A stretch of DNA of 64,000 nucleotides, taken from assembly GCA_003290165.1 (NCBI GenBank), contig QNQO01000646.1, positions 434,001 to 498,000 of the forward strand. Reading direction: 5' to 3'. Positions 35,345 to 48,094 of this stretch are shown in pieces; the first letter of the stretch is position 1; the number at the start of each line of letters is the position of its first letter. A program made the position numbers and the translations under genes. The stretch comes from Berberis thunbergii (Eukaryota > Streptophyta > Magnoliopsida > Ranunculales > Berberidaceae). The notes under the pieces are model-generated. The model had not been told where the DNA came from, made no database searches, and saw only the letters and a program-made list of their open reading frames with translations.

Positions 35345-35530
35345 GGGTTTTTTTGAGTTTGGCGCTCAATATTTTATATCTATTAGAGTTTGGCTCTCGT
35401 TTTGAAAATCAATTGGATCTAACACTCGTTTTCTAACGGAACCGTTAAGTCAATGTCATTGACGGGTCAAGACTAAATTTCGGATATTTTTGCTCTCACT
35501 CTGTGTTAAACCATAGTTATACCCAAAAGA
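35345..35530 (+). repeat. Left terminal inverted repeat of the Pack-MULE
   Basis: Matches the reverse complement of 50700-50888 over about 180 bp at roughly 75% by eye, including GAACCGTTAAGTCAA and GTGTTAAACCATAGTTA. Confidence 0.8.
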
Positions 35531-35872
35531 GTCATTGGGGAAAATGGGTACTAAAACATTAATTGTTTGAGAAACTATGGAGGTCAAATAATAATTTAAG
35601 TTTAATAATTTGCCTTTCAAAAAAAAAATTTTAATTTAAGTTTTTTTTTCTCGTGTGATCCGATACACTATACGCATAGATCCAAAATGAGTAATAAAAT
35701 CACTAATCTTGTAGAATTTTTTTTATTATTTTAATCCATTTTGATTTAGATCCAAAATGTACAATAAAAAAAATTATAACCCATCAAACAATAAGTATTA
35801 TCCTTAGCATACAATTCTGCATTCCAAATTCCTCAACGAAAATGAGTAGGTGAACGGGTGTTTGTAGAGTAA

Positions 35873-36316
35873 CTAGTCGAAGAAGGTGAAAGCAAAGCAA
35901 CCAGAGAGTAAGAAGAGTGAATCATCAAACGAGATAGCGAAGCGAGTGAACACTGGAGGTCGGCTAACTTGAAGTGTGGTGAAATTGGAGGCGATTACGT
36001 AGAGAACTTTGGAGGATACAGTAGGGAAGACGACAAAGGCGAAAGAGAAGAAGTCGGTGAAGGGAGCATTGAAGGTCAAAGAGAAGGAGGAATCGAAGTC
36101 GGATTAGGAGGAGGATCCGAAGGGGAAGGGAAAGAAACCGGCGGTGGCGAAGAAATTTTCAAAGAAAGTGGTGTAGGAAGACGAAGAGGAGTATGGTGAG
36201 GAGGAGACACCGAAGAAGTATGTTGTGAAAACCCCCAGCAAAAAAGCATCTAGCGAATGAGTCTGCGGTGAAGAAGCCTCCTCCGGTGAAGAAAGATTCA
36301 CAGAAAGTTTAGGAAT
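35873..36316 (+). pseudogene. Lys/Glu-rich gene fragment captured by the MULE
   Basis: Reading frames here, interrupted by several stops and shifts, encode stretches such as SKKVKAKQPESKKSE, KEEDPKGKGKKPAVAKK and EDEEEYGEEETPKK. The composition resembles nuclear Lys/Glu-rich or chromatin-associated proteins, but I do not recognise the gene. A second copy lies at 47649-48094. The two copies share some stops (for example the one after EESKSD) but not others, so decay both predates and postdates the duplication. Confidence 0.5.
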
Positions 36317-36564
36317 AGGAGAAGATGTGCATTTGGAAGCTCTCTGAACAAATTCATGAAAATGTGTGCCTTCTCAAGATCAGGCAATTTCAAAGCATCC
36401 TTCTTTTGCTCATTACTCTGAAAGTAAACCAAACTCTTATGCATCTATTGCAACACATAGAAGAGCTTCTGAAGCACTTGTGGGCTCTTCTTCTGCTTCA
36501 AAATGGCTTCAATTCTTACATGTTCTTCCCTCTCAACATTCTGAATCAAATCCTTTGTTGTATT
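36317..36564 (-). pseudogene. PIRL-like N-terminal fragment captured by the MULE
   Basis: On the minus strand this encodes a helical segment (LIQNVEREEHVRIEAISKQK, then LFYVLQEMHKSLVYFQS and ALKLPDLEKAH) that strongly resembles the region before the leucine-rich repeats in plant intracellular Ras-group-related LRR proteins. No LRRs follow. It stops exactly at the Athila LTR. The upstream part of the same exon resumes on the other side of the retroelement, at 50121, where the minus strand reads RTALDEAEA. Confidence 0.6.
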
Positions 36565-38373
36565 TGATATTCACCTAAATATTACACAGAATACCACCTA
36601 ATTTATATTTGTTATTCATTTTGACAATCTATTTTATATTAATTATTTAAATTTTGTATTTTTCAGGTTCAGAGCGTTAACGGATTAATGCGGAGTTCGA
36701 AGTGATAATAAGCAATTTGGCATTGACGAGCGAAGACGGGGGTGCAGTTAACCCAACACAATTACCCTAATTTTCTATAAAACCCAATAACCCTAATTTC
36801 TCTGGGGCTCTTCTCTCTTTTCCTACGGGTGTTTTTTCTCATCCCTTTTCCAGCCACCACGCCAATCCACCCTGCCGACAATCTTCGCTTGATAGGAGAA
36901 CCGGTAGGGTGATCATCATGCAATCATCACCACCTCCCACCGCCACTATCCAACACGAAACAGGGCGTGACAACCCTATTTCACTTCACCTCGCCACCAT
37001 CCAACAACCACAGTCGCCACCACCATCAAACACCACCTCCTCTCCATGTTTCGCACACCCACAGCCGCCACCATCTCCCTATCCCTCTCCCTGTTCCATC
37101 ATCCACACAACCGCCACCACCATCAGACGCCCCACCATCATCTATCTCGCGCACAAAACAGAAGAGAAATAGGGAGCACATCCCTGTTTCCTCCCGCGCA
37201 ACCAACCACACACAAAACCATCTGTCCCTCCGTCACCGCCCCTGTTAACGCCACAAAACCACCACCATCTGGACCTCTCTCGTCGTTTCTCTTTCTCTCT
37301 CACGCTGCACTCGGCCCACCCACAACACCTGCAAAAGCCTGAAGTTCTCCTGCTTCAGTGGAGTTTCCTACCTCTCTCTGTTCAAATCGAATAAGAAGCT
37401 CGCGAGAAGCGAAGAGCAACCCTGCTAGAGCCGTTTGGAGGACAAAGGAGCTTGCAAGGATCAGAAACGAGGCAGCGAGAGTATAGTGCGGCTCGCTGGA
37501 GAAGACAACCGCGCGACTTTGCAGCATTTTCTCGGGATGCGCCACCACAATGCATTTGCAGCATTTTCTCGGGATGCGCATTCGTGCAGAGATGGATTCC
37601 ACTGATGTTGTGACCACCGCTACCATGGAGAGCTAAATCCTTCGCCAAGGCTATGATGAAACCAATTGGGAGTTTGTTCTAATTTGACTTTTTATTTTAT
37701 TATGTGCTTAACTGCAAAATACATTTAATTTATGAGTATTAGTAAATTACTTTCACTGATTATATCGGATTTGATCTAGACTAGTCGGTAGTTAGAGTTT
37801 TCTTTACTAATATTTAAAGCATTAGTTTTAATTGGTTAAGTTAGACTTGTGATTGAGTGTGTCGTAATAAGACATTCAATGCTAGGAGTTGAAACTTAAT
37901 AAGTTAGACTTATGATTGAGTGTGCCGTAATAAGACACTCAATGCTAGGAGTCTATAATTTATGCTGAAGTTAATTGTAACATTGGATTTTAAAACTAAA
38001 TTGTTCTAAACGATCACATCATCGATGCAAGCAAGGGATTTTCATCCATAAAGTTTCTCGCATTAGAAAATAATAAGTTAGATAAAAATAACTTGAAAAA
38101 CTTAATTGGTGGATTCAATGCCTTGGTTTCCCTTTTCATATTCTTAAAAAAAAATTATTTTGTGTTTTTTAATTTGATTTTTAGTTTAGATATTTTGATT
38201 GTTGTAACCCCCATATAAATTAGTTTAAATCAACTCTGAAATTTAATTACAACCACAGTCCTTGTGGGATCGACCTGTACTTGCCCTTGTTTACCAGTTA
38301 GACATTGTGCACTTGCAGTTATTAAGACTAGGTTAAATTAACCTATTTATTCAGGTTAGTTAAATCTGCATCA
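36565..38373 (+). repeat. Athila 5' LTR
   Basis: A 1809-bp LTR, TGATATTCACC...CTGCATCA. It has a CT/CCA-rich middle (36840-37300) that yields many spurious reading frames and two tandem hairpins at 37852-37943. It differs from the copy at 48342-50120 in a patch near 37510-37580, where a short CATTTTCTCGGGATGCG unit is duplicated. Confidence 0.88.
37852..37943 (+). other. Tandem hairpins in the Athila LTR
   Basis: Two 29-nt imperfect palindromes: a 9-nt stem ATTGAGTGT, an 11-nt loop and ACAYTCAAT at 37852-37880 and 37915-37943. The same pair occurs at 49602-49630 and 49665-49693 and, with changed stem bases, in the solo LTR at 61911-61939 and 61975-62003. Confidence 0.75.
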
Positions 38374-38375
38374 AG

Positions 38376-38397
38376 TTTTTGGCGCCGTTGTCGGGGA
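38376..38397 (+). other. Athila primer-binding site
   Basis: TTTTTGGCGCCGTTGTCGGG follows the 5' LTR by two bases and matches the conserved Athila/gypsy primer-binding site. Confidence 0.85.
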
Positions 38398-39587
38398 CTG
38401 TAGCGGTGTAATTGAATTTAAAGTTTATTTTCACTAATTTGTAATATAAAAAAATATTTAGGTCAGATATAAATTGCTTTTGCTTTTAGGATAGGCTTGA
38501 TTTTATTTTTTAGTTATTTCTTTTAAGTCTTAGAAGTTTTGATACTTGTTTTTGTTTTTATTTTTATTTTTGCAGGTATTAACAGGTAGGAAGCATATAT
38601 TACAGGTTGCATAATAAAAAAAATAAAAAAATGAAACAAAAAGCACAGTGTTTGAATTGTTTACAGGTTGCTATCGCGTGAACACTCTCAGAAGTCGGCG
38701 AGCCGTCAGGTGGACGGTGCTTCTGATCGACGTCAACTCGACTTCTACCCGATGTTGCAAGTAACCCAAAAGAGGTTCACGCCGGAGGTAACTTCTTCCC
38801 ACCGCATCTGCACGCGGTTTCTGAGTAGATTATTGTGTGTTTTGCTTGTTTTGTTTTTAGCTAAAATTGCATGCAAATTTTAATAGATTAAGGATATTTT
38901 TATGCTGTGAAATTCCGTGCTCTCTCCCGCGGATAGGTTAACCACCATCTATGTCAGGGTTAGGGACATAAGACCTCACTATTAAAATTTGTAGCAATAT
39001 AAATTAGGACAAGACACTCATAGGACCCCTCTTTTGAAACTTGAAAGTTTAAAGTAGTCAAGTGAAGGAACATATCCAATCTTGGAATAGTTCTTAAACT
39101 GGCATTACACTTTAAGCTGAAGGTAGAAAAGGAGGTAGGAGCAATTAGATTTCAGGATATTTTTTATGTTGGGAAACTCTGTGCTCTTTCCCGCGGATAG
39201 GCTAATTAAAATGGATTTCAGCCCTTGATTAGTAACAAACATAGGTAATAAAAGGAGTGCTTGTAGGGATTACCAGACGTTACAGCCTCTGCTTAGTAAA
39301 TTAGTTTCTCACGAGATTAATTTGCTTTGTAGAAACCTCGACTTTTCGTGGGGCTATAACTATCAGCTGCGCAGTACCCGAAGGCAATCTGAATGATTGT
39401 ATTGCTAGGTACTTATCTAGGGTCGTTTTAAATTCATCTTTCTTGCGCATCATATAGGTCTTGATTAGGTTTTCCCATTTTTATTTTTAGAGTTAGGTCA
39501 TTTTCATATAGAAGTTAGGCTTGCATAAAAAAAAATTTAACATCTATTTAGGAGTGTTGACTTTGAACTATCGTTATCCATTAGTTT
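38398..39587 (+). other. Athila untranslated leader
   Basis: Non-coding leader between the primer-binding site and gag. It contains two related segments with the phrase GTGCTCTYTCCCGCGGATAGG (near 38918 and 39181), an internal duplication. Confidence 0.6.
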
Positions 39588-41012
39588 ATGCATACCTGGG
39601 TGCGTGATTCTAAGAGTAGACTTGTCCGACAAGAATTCGAAGAGTTCTTTGAAGTCCCCATTACCTATTTAGGTTCATCATCCTTGTCCACTGAGATGGT
39701 TGAGGGGAAGGCTTTTAAAGATTATTTCACCCCTCTTCCTAGTAGTGCTCCATTTTGCATTGTCTTGCCTGAGATACATGCAGACAGTTTTGAACTCAAA
39801 CCATCTATTATTCATCTCTTGCCCACTTTTTATGGTTTTGAGAAAGAGAACCCTTATCTTCATGTCAAATATTTTATTGACATCTGCGCTACCCTGAAGT
39901 ACCAAAACTTTTCTGATGATTCGGCCCGTCTTAGGTTATTTCCCTTTTCTCTGAAAGATAAGGCAAAATCGTGGTTAAATGCATTAGAGACAGGATCCAT
40001 CACATCATGGGATGCGTTGTTAAGAAAGTTCTTGACAAAATACTTCCCCATTAATAAAACGAATGCCCTCCGACGAGATTTATCTAATTTTCAACAAAAA
40101 GGGGGTGAACATTTCTATGAATGTTGGGAAAGGTTCAATGAGCTCATTGTCAGGTGCCCCCATCACGGATTTGAGAAGTGGCGGTTGGTTCAATACTTCC
40201 AAGACGGTTGAACCCCTCAAAACCGTCGTATGATTGATGCTACCAGTGGTGGGTCATTAATGAAGATGAGTGTCAATGAGATATGGAAATTATTTGAAAC
40301 TCTTTTTGAACATTATCAGCAATGGGATTATTCGAGAAAGGAGCCTGATAGGCGTAAGGGTGGTATATATGAAGTTAAAGATACATCAGTTTAACCCCCT
40401 TCTGCCTCAAAGTTAGAGACGGCTGTTATGACCATGATTCAAAAGATAGATGCACTTTTGAATTTGAGTCAACCTGTATTTTTCTCAAACGCTTCATCTA
40501 AAGTATGAGTTGCATGTTCGACTCCTGGTTAGTCAATAGCTAATTGTGACTTGCAAAACAATTATCTTGCATATTATGTTGAGCAAGTCAACGCTTTTAA
40601 TGCGATACGGCGACCTGGCAATAATCCGCTACCTAACTATTACAATTCAGGATTTGCAAAACATCCAAGTCTCTCCTGGGCCCATGGCCCACACCAAGGG
40701 GGACCTGTTGTTGTCTCTCAGGCTCCTCAAGCCCCTAGCCCTATTAGGCCCCACCATAACCAAGTTCCTCCATCCAACACATCAAGTTTAAAGGAAACGG
40801 TTAACCGGTTTTTGCAGCGCTCAGAAAGTATAATTGAGCAGCATTCTAAGGACATATCTGAGTTGAAAGCCACGACTCAACACCAATCTCAAGCCCTCAA
40901 TAGACTTGAGATAGCTATGAGTAAGACTACTCAGTCTTCTTCTGGGAGAGAACCAGGGAGATTTCCTAGTCAACCTGTTCCAAACCCAAAGGGGTCAATT
41001 CGCAGTTGGTAG
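39588..41012 (+). pseudogene. Athila gag, several stops
   Basis: The ATG at 39588 opens a Retrotrans_gag domain (PF03732-like: FPFSLKDKAKSWLNAL, SWDALLRKFLTKYFP, FYECWERFNELIVRCPHHG). In-frame stops occur at 40209 and at about 40393, 40506 and 40531. The same frame then continues to 41012 through a coiled region (LKETVNRFLQRSESIIEQHS). The protein cannot be made as one chain. Confidence 0.85.
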
Positions 41013-41091
41013 TACATCTGAGTTCTGCAATGAAGATGTCAAATCTATTACAACCCTTAGGAGTGGAAAATAGGTTGACAATCGAGTACAA

Positions 41092-43733
41092 GTGCCCGAT
41101 TTGAGTGTCGGTGCATCCACGTCTAAGTCAACGCAGGTTGCATCTCCATCTGACAAGGAGGCTAATAAAGCCTCATCTTCTAAAGATGTGCCTCTTGACT
41201 CTAACCCCACTCAGGCATCTTATTTGCCTAGGGCACCGTTTCCATCACGGTTAGCTCCAGCAAAGAAAGGAACAAGTGTAAACGATGTAATGGAAAATTT
41301 TAAACAAGTTCACATAAATATCCCATTACTCGATGCTATCAAGCAAGTTCCTAACTATGCCAAGTTTTTTAAGGATCTTTGCACACAAAAGCGGAAGCTC
41401 CATGTGCAAAAGAGAGCCTTTCTCATCGAGCAAGTGAGCTCAATAATTCAACACAGAACCCCGCCTAAGTATAGGGATCCCGATTGCCCGACTATTTCTT
41501 GTATTATCGGTGACCATATGATGGATAAGGCATTATTGGATTTAGGGGCGAGTGTCAATTTGGTGTCATATTCTGTTTATAAGCAATTAGGTCTCGGTGA
41601 GTTAAAATCGACTAGAGTAACACTGCAATTGGCAGATAGGTCTATCAGAGTCCCCCGTGGTGTTATAGAGGATGTGATTATCAAGGTTGAAAAATTCTGT
41701 TACCCTATGGACTTTATAGTTCTTGATATACAACCTGTTCACAATCCCTCGAGTCACATCCCAGTCATTTTGGGTCGACCATTTTTTGCCACATCCAATG
41801 CCATTATTAACTGCAGAAATGGAATTATGAAATTGTCATTTGGCAACATGAATGTCGAACTCAACGTTTTTAATGTTAGGCAACAAACCCCCGAGTCTGA
41901 AGATATCCATGAGGTTGACATGATTGAGAGTTTGGTGGAAAATTCCTTTCCGCAGTCCGCCTTAGATGATCCATTGACGGTTTGTTTGACTCATTCTGGT
42001 TTAGATTTTGATATTAATTCCATTAGGGCAATGACTGCTTTGCTTGATGCATCCCCTAGTATGGTTCCTGGTTCTTCACGAAAGTCTAAAGTTGAACCCC
42101 TTCCACTTAGTGAGTCAAAACCCGTCCCTTCGGTTGAGAAGCCACCCAAGCTTGACCTTAAACCATTACCTGACACCCTCAAGTATAAGTTTTTAGGTTT
42201 TGATGATACTTTACCTGTTATTATTTCATCGACATTGACTGTTGAACAGGAAAGTAAGTTGCTAAATGTTCTAAAAGAACATAAGGCATCACTTGGGTGG
42301 ACTATAGCGGATATTAAAGGAATAAGTCCAACTATTTCTATGCATCGTATTCATATGGAAGATAATGCCAAAACTTCACGTGAAATGCAACGTAGACTTA
42401 ATCCTAATCTTAAGGAGGTTGTCCGAGCCAAAATACTCAAATTGTTGGATGTTGGTATTATTTACCCCATTTCGGATAGCTCTTGGGTCAGTCCAGTTCA
42501 AGTTGTTCCCAAGAAATCAGGGGTAACTGTAGTCACAAATGATAAGAATGAGTTAGTGCCTACCCCGCATGACCACTAGATGACGAGTTTGTATTAACTA
42601 CCGTAAGTATAACTCAGGCACGAGGAAAAATCATTTTCCTCTCCCTTTTATTGGTCAGATGCTTGAGAGGTTAGCCGGACATGATTACTATTGTTTTCTT
42701 GATGGATATTCCGGTTATAACCAAATCCCTGTTGCACCAGAGGATCAAGAGAAAACTACATTCACTTGCCTTTTGGGAATTTTGCTTATCGGATAATGCC
42801 TTTTGGGTTGTGTGACGCACCTACCACCTTTCAGAGGTGTATGCTTAGTATTTTCTCGGATATGGTTGAAAGGTTTATGAGGTGTTCATGGATGACTTCT
42901 CCGTGTTTGGGGATTCATTTGATGAGTGTTTGCATCATTTAACCCTAGTGTTAAAGAGGTGTGAAGAGAAAAGTCTTGTCTTGAATTGGGAAAAATGTCA
43001 TTTTATGGTTAGGCAAGGTATAGTTATTGGGGACATAATTTCTAACAAGGGCATTGAAGTTGACAAAGCAAAAATTGATTTAATCTTGAGTCTTCCACCA
43101 CCGAAGACGGTGAAAGACATTAGATCTTTTCTAGGCCATGTTGGTTTTTACTGTAGGTTCATTAAGGATTTTAGCAAGGCTACTCGTCCTCTATGCAATT
43201 TACTTGCTAAGGACTCTGCCTTTGTCTTTGATGAAGATTGTTTGAAAGCCTTTGAAAAGCTTAAACAATTGTTGACTTCAGCTCTAATCATCCAACCTCC
43301 TAATTGGAATTTACCTTTTGAGCTTATGTGTGATGTTTTTGATTTTGCGGTTGGAGCTGTCTTAGGACAACGGGTGGACAAAAAGCCTTATGTTATCTAT
43401 TATGCCAGTAGAACTCTACAACTTGTGCAACTTAATTACTCCACCACGGAGAAGGAGTTACTCACTATTGTCTTTGCATTGGACAAATTTAGGCCATACC
43501 TTGTAGGATCCAAAGTTATCATTTTTACTGATCATGCAGCGCTGAAGTGCCTTTTTTCTAAAAAGGATGCTAAGCCACGCTTGCTTCGTTGGGTCCTATT
43601 GTTACAGGAGTTTGATATTGAGATTCGGGACAAGAAGGGTTCCGAAAATGTTGTAGCTGACCATTTGTCTAGATTTCTTGTAGAATCATCCACTACAGAT
43701 GTGCCCTTGAATGAATCCTTTCCTGATGAGTAA
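41092..43733 (+). pseudogene. Athila protease, reverse transcriptase and RNase H, broken
   Basis: The retropepsin-like domain has DKALLDLGASVNL (active-site Asp in DLGAS) near 41527-41560, followed by ILGRPFFATSNA. The RT starts with SSWVSPVQVVPKK and breaks at 42577-42579. The interval 42580-42881 keeps pieces of RT in shifting frames (FLDGYSGYNQIPVAPEDQ). From 42882 the frame holds again with the active site FMDDFSVFG, then RNase H ([31 protein letters not shown]) to a stop at 43733. Confidence 0.85.
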
Positions 43734-45059
43734 TTTACTTGCTATCTCCCAGTTACCTTGGTATGCAAATATTGTGAATTACCTTGTTACAGGTCAACTC
43801 CCTTCTAATTGGTCTAATCAAGATAAGACTAAATTTCTTGCTGAGGTCAGACATTTCTTCTGGGACGATCCTTATTTATTTAAGTATTGTCTCGATCAGG
43901 TCATTAGGAGATGTGTTCCAGATAGTGAATTTCATAGTATCATTTCCTTTTGTCATGATCAGGCGTGTGGAGGTCACTTTAGTTCTAAAAAGACAGCTGC
44001 AAAGGTTTTGCAGTGTGGCTTTTATTGGCCGACTATTGTTCGTGACACCCATGCATTTTGTGCTACATGTGATAGATGCCAACGAATGGGTTCCATATCT
44101 CGTAGGAATATGATGCCTCTTACTAACATACTGATTGTGGAGATTTTTTATGTTTGGGGTATTGATTTCATGAGACCTTTCCCTCCATCATTTGGCTATC
44201 TTTACATTCTTTTAGCTGTTGATTATGTTTCCAAATGGGTAGAGGCGATACCTTGTAAAACGAATGACCACAAGGTTGTGGTCAAATTTCTAAAAGATAA
44301 CATCTTCTCTCGTTTTGGTACTCCGCGTGCTGTTATAAGTGATGGTGGTTCTCATTTTTGTAATAGACCGTTTGAACTGTTAGTTAAGAAATACTCTATC
44401 ACTCATAAAGTAGGTACTCCGTATCATCCACAAACAAGTGGGCAAGTTGAAATATCCAATCGGGAAATTAAACATATTTTAGAGAAAACTATTCGACCAG
44501 ACCGTAAGGATTGGTCAGAACGTCTGAATGACGCTCTTTGGGCTTATAGGACAGCGTTTAAGACACCGCTTGAAATGTCTCCATATAGACTTGTTTTTTG
44601 TAAGGCATGTCATTTGCCTGTAGAATTAGAACATCGTGCTTACTGGGCTATCAAGACCTTTTAATTTTGATATAGGTGAGGTTGGATCACATCGTAAGCT
44701 CCAACTTAATGAGTTAGAAGAGATTAGGAATGATGCTTACCAAAGTGCTAAAATCTACAAAAAAACGAACAAAGGTGTTTCATGATAAATCCATTCTTCG
44801 CAAGTCCTTTGAACCTTTCCAAAAGGTTTTGTTATTTAACTCTCGGTTGCGTCTATTTCCTGGCAAGTTGCGATCTCGATGGTCTGGACCTTACACGGTG
44901 AAAACAGTGTTTCCACATGGAGCTATGGAGATTGTTGATCCCAAAGATGGTCGTGCTTTTAAAGTCAATGGTCAGCGTCTTAAACCATTTTTAGAGATGC
45001 CTACATCAGAAATCGAGGTTGATGTGTTGTTATTAGAGGATCCTGTGTACTCAGATTGA
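43734..45059 (+). pseudogene. Athila integrase, broken at the C-terminus
   Basis: HHCC zinc region ([10 protein letters not shown]...[11 protein letters not shown]), core with [25 protein letters not shown] and the Glu in [14 protein letters not shown] stop at 44662-44664 after AIKTF and a frame shift near 44755 separate the C-terminal segment (LRSRWSGPYTVKTVFPHGAME), which ends at 45059. The frame overlaps the RNase H stop slightly. Confidence 0.85.
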
Positions 45060-47215
45060 TGAAAAATATATGTCGAGTTGACGACGTTAAACCAAGCGCT
45101 CCTAGGAGGCAGCATAGGTTCAGTTGTTTCATTATGGTTAGTCTGGATTGATTTTCGAGTTCTTTCTAGTTGCATTTCACTCATACTCGTTAGCCCCATA
45201 ACAATTTTGACTTACAACTGATACATGTAATTTTTTTATTTTTTTTCATTGGTGTCCTGTATTGTTTTATCAATTTATCATGATGAGTCCACAGTTCTTA
45301 TGTCTCTGAGCGTTCATTGGTGGACGATTTTGTCAAAATTGGTAAAAAATTCCCATGGTAATATCACTCTAACTCTCATCTTTTCTTTTTTCCGCATTTG
45401 TAATGTTTGGTTTAGGTTTGGAGGTGAGGTTTAAGAGTTTTTTTTTGCATTCTTCGAAAATTTTGAAATGAAATGTATTTCACAATTGACTATTGTATTC
45501 TACTCAATCTCCATTGAATACATAGTTATTTATGATTGTGTGAAAATTTTTGATTTGAAAATGCATTCAAAATCTAAGTTTCTTTCCAATGAAGAGGATG
45601 TGTTTTCAAGTATGCCTTTAAATTTGAGGAATACATGCTTTCACTTGTCACTTTTATATATCAATAGGAAAACATATGGTTTGACATTATCTTTAAGTTA
45701 AATATATTTCATGATATTTTTTGAGTTGACCACTCTTGCACTATAAGCCAAGTTAGCATAATTTGAAGTTAATCAGTAAAATATTAACTAGGAAACTTTA
45801 GAATAATAGTGAGACGTAACCCTTGTGAGTTTTGAGACATTCTATTTTTCTTGAGGGTTATTAAATAAACTCTGACTTTTTTTGAGTCCGCATTTTTTCG
45901 TTGATGATCTCATTATTCTTGTTTCTTTTATTGATTGCTTTGAGAATGGTATTAAAATTGAATTATTACACTAGAATTTCTTGTTTTATTTAGTTAAGAT
46001 GTCATAATATCGACTAGAACTTAAGAAGTGATATAGGCATTTTTTTCCTTTGAGCCTTTTAGTCTACATAATGATAAATATCTGTTTATAGCCCTTTGAG
46101 CCTTTAAATAGATTTTTTCTTTGCTAACCCTATCTCCAATACCTACTCCAATTAGGGAGTAAGATCCCATATTATTTTTATCCTTACCCAATGTCTCTGA
46201 GAATGTGTATGGTTGGTGTATTTTTAAAATAGGCAAATAAAAAGAGTTGAAATTAAATATTCCATGAATCCTCGGGACTAAAATTTTTTATTGTGCAAAG
46301 GGGAAAACATGTATACAAGAAAAAGAAAAAAAAAGATATATGAAGAAGAATTTTGAAGGAAGAAAATTAATGGTGTACAACATTGGTTTATTCTTCAGAG
46401 CCCCACGTGCTTATTAAAGAGTGTATCCATTCTCAGAGAATTTTCTCATATCCTTTTCCATTCTTGTTAGCCAAAATCTTAGCCTCATTACAACCTAATA
46501 AAGACCTAATTGATCTTAAATAAAAGTTTGGTTCATAGACTTGGAGATTAAATAAATAAGAACTATGGCGTGTGATTCAACATTCTCAAAGTAATTGATA
46601 TTCCTGTCCATGAGATCATATTCATTTCATTCTTTGAAAATTCACTTTTTTCATGATTATTATATGTGAGATATTTGTCTTTCCATATATTATTCTCTTT
46701 CTCACATATAAACGGAGTGATAACTAACCAATCTCTGAGTGATTCATTTCTGAGTGACAAGAGAGATTTGTAGTCGAAGCGTACAATTCAAAGGTTATCT
46801 AGTCGTATCTTTGCTCAGAAAAATAAAGTTATGTTGATAAGGCCATGCACACACACACTTCGAGTTGGAAATAATTGATGAAATTTATTTAACTTTTGGG
46901 TATTATTAAATTGTTGTGAGAATCTTTGATATATTATTGTGAGACTGTTAGTTGTTTTCAAATTTTTTTTTTTTTGGCAATTAGATTCTTACTCTGAGGA
47001 TAATAGATCGAGTTATCATGTTTTGGAAATTTATTGAGTCATAATGTTTGTGGGTAACATTTCTGGAAACCCTCACGAGACTATAACTCGTCCACTGCAG
47101 GTAATCTAAGGGTTTAAAGCCTTGTTGCACGTTTAAGGTAAGTGCAACCGATGATTCCTACGAAAGTGAGTTAGGATTTTATTTCTATTGTTTTGCTCGA
47201 GGACTAGAAAAATAT
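45060..47215 (+). other. Athila 3' non-coding region
   Basis: Starts with the Athila-typical AAACCAAGCGCTCCTAGGAG near 45090. Some Athila families carry an envelope-like ORF here; I see only short random frames. Confidence 0.6.
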
Positions 47216-47230
47216 AGGTTTGGGGGTATT
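47216..47230 (+). other. Athila polypurine tract
   Basis: AGGTTTGGGGGTATT lies immediately before the TGATATTC LTR start at 47231. Confidence 0.7.
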
Positions 47231-47358
47231 TGATATTCACCTAATTATTACACAGAATACCACCTAATTTATATTTGTTATTCACTTTGACAATTTATTT
47301 TATATTAATTATTTAAATTTTGTATTTTTCAGGATTTAGAGCGTTAACGGATTAATGC
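47231..47358 (+). repeat. Truncated Athila 3' LTR
   Basis: Only the first 128 bp of the LTR remain. After GGATTAATGC the sequence switches to a copy of the MULE interior (compare 36565-36693). Confidence 0.85.
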
Positions 47359-47648
47359 AAACAAACTATTAATTATTCGAGAAACTATGGAGGTCAAATA
47401 ATAATTAATTTAATTTTTTTTTCTCGTGTGATCTAGTACACAATACGCATAGATAAAAAATGAGTAATAAAATCACTGATCTTGTAGAATTTTTTTTTTT
47501 TTAAATTTCAATCCATTTTGATTTAGATCCAAAATGTACAATAAAAAAATTATAACCCATCAAACAATAAGTATTATCCTTAGCATACAATTCTACATTC
47601 CAAATTCCTCGACCAAAATGAGTAGGTGAATGGGTGTTTGTAGAGTAA

Positions 47649-48094
47649 CTAGTCGAAGAAGGTGACAGCAAAGCAACCAGAGAGCAAGAAGAGCAAATCG
47701 TCAAACGAGATAGCGAAGCGAGCGAACACTAGAGGTCGACTAACTTGAAGTGTGGTGAAATTGGAGGCGATTACCCAGAGAACTTTGGAGGATATAGTAG
47801 GGAAGACGACAAAGGCGAAAGAGAAGAAGTTGGTGAAGGGAGCATTGAAGGTCAAAGAGAATGAGGAATCGAAGTCGGATTAGGAGGAGGATCCGAAGGG
47901 GAAGGGAAAGAAACTGGCGGTGGCGAAGAAATTTTCAAAGAAAGTGGTGGAGGAAGACGAAGAGGAGTATGGTGAGGAAGAGACGCCAAAGAAGTCTGTT
48001 GTGAAAAAGCCCCGACAAAAAAGCGTCTAGCGAATGAGTCTGCGGTGAAGAAGCCTCCTCCGACGAAGAAAGGTTCACAGAAAGTTTAGGAATA
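47649..48094 (+). pseudogene. Lys/Glu-rich captured fragment, second copy
   Basis: Copy of 35873-36316. It lacks one of the stops of the first copy (KKVVEEDEEEYGEEETPKK is open here) but remains broken elsewhere. Confidence 0.5.

Larger units (their letters stand above)
36565..47358 (+). mobile_element. Athila-type Ty3-gypsy retrotransposon, 3' LTR truncated
   Basis: A 1.8-kb 5' LTR (36565-38373), a primer-binding site TTTTTGGCGCCGTTG, decayed gag and pol in the order gag-protease-RT-RNase H-integrase, a 2.2-kb region without ORFs, a purine tract, and only the first 128 bp of the 3' LTR (47231-47358). Athila affinity comes from gag/pol signatures such as VHINIPLLDAIKQVPNYAKF and LGRPFFATSNA. 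It lies inside the PIRL-like fragment of the Pack-MULE. The sequence to its right is a duplicated MULE segment plus a full LTR. Confidence 0.85.

Noticed and set aside
36840..37650. Overlapping Pro/His/Thr-rich reading frames on both strands (also at 48600-49250 and 61000-61450)
   Set aside because: They lie inside Athila-family LTRs and result from a CCA/CT-rich composition. No domain is visible and the frames are not conserved among the three LTR copies.
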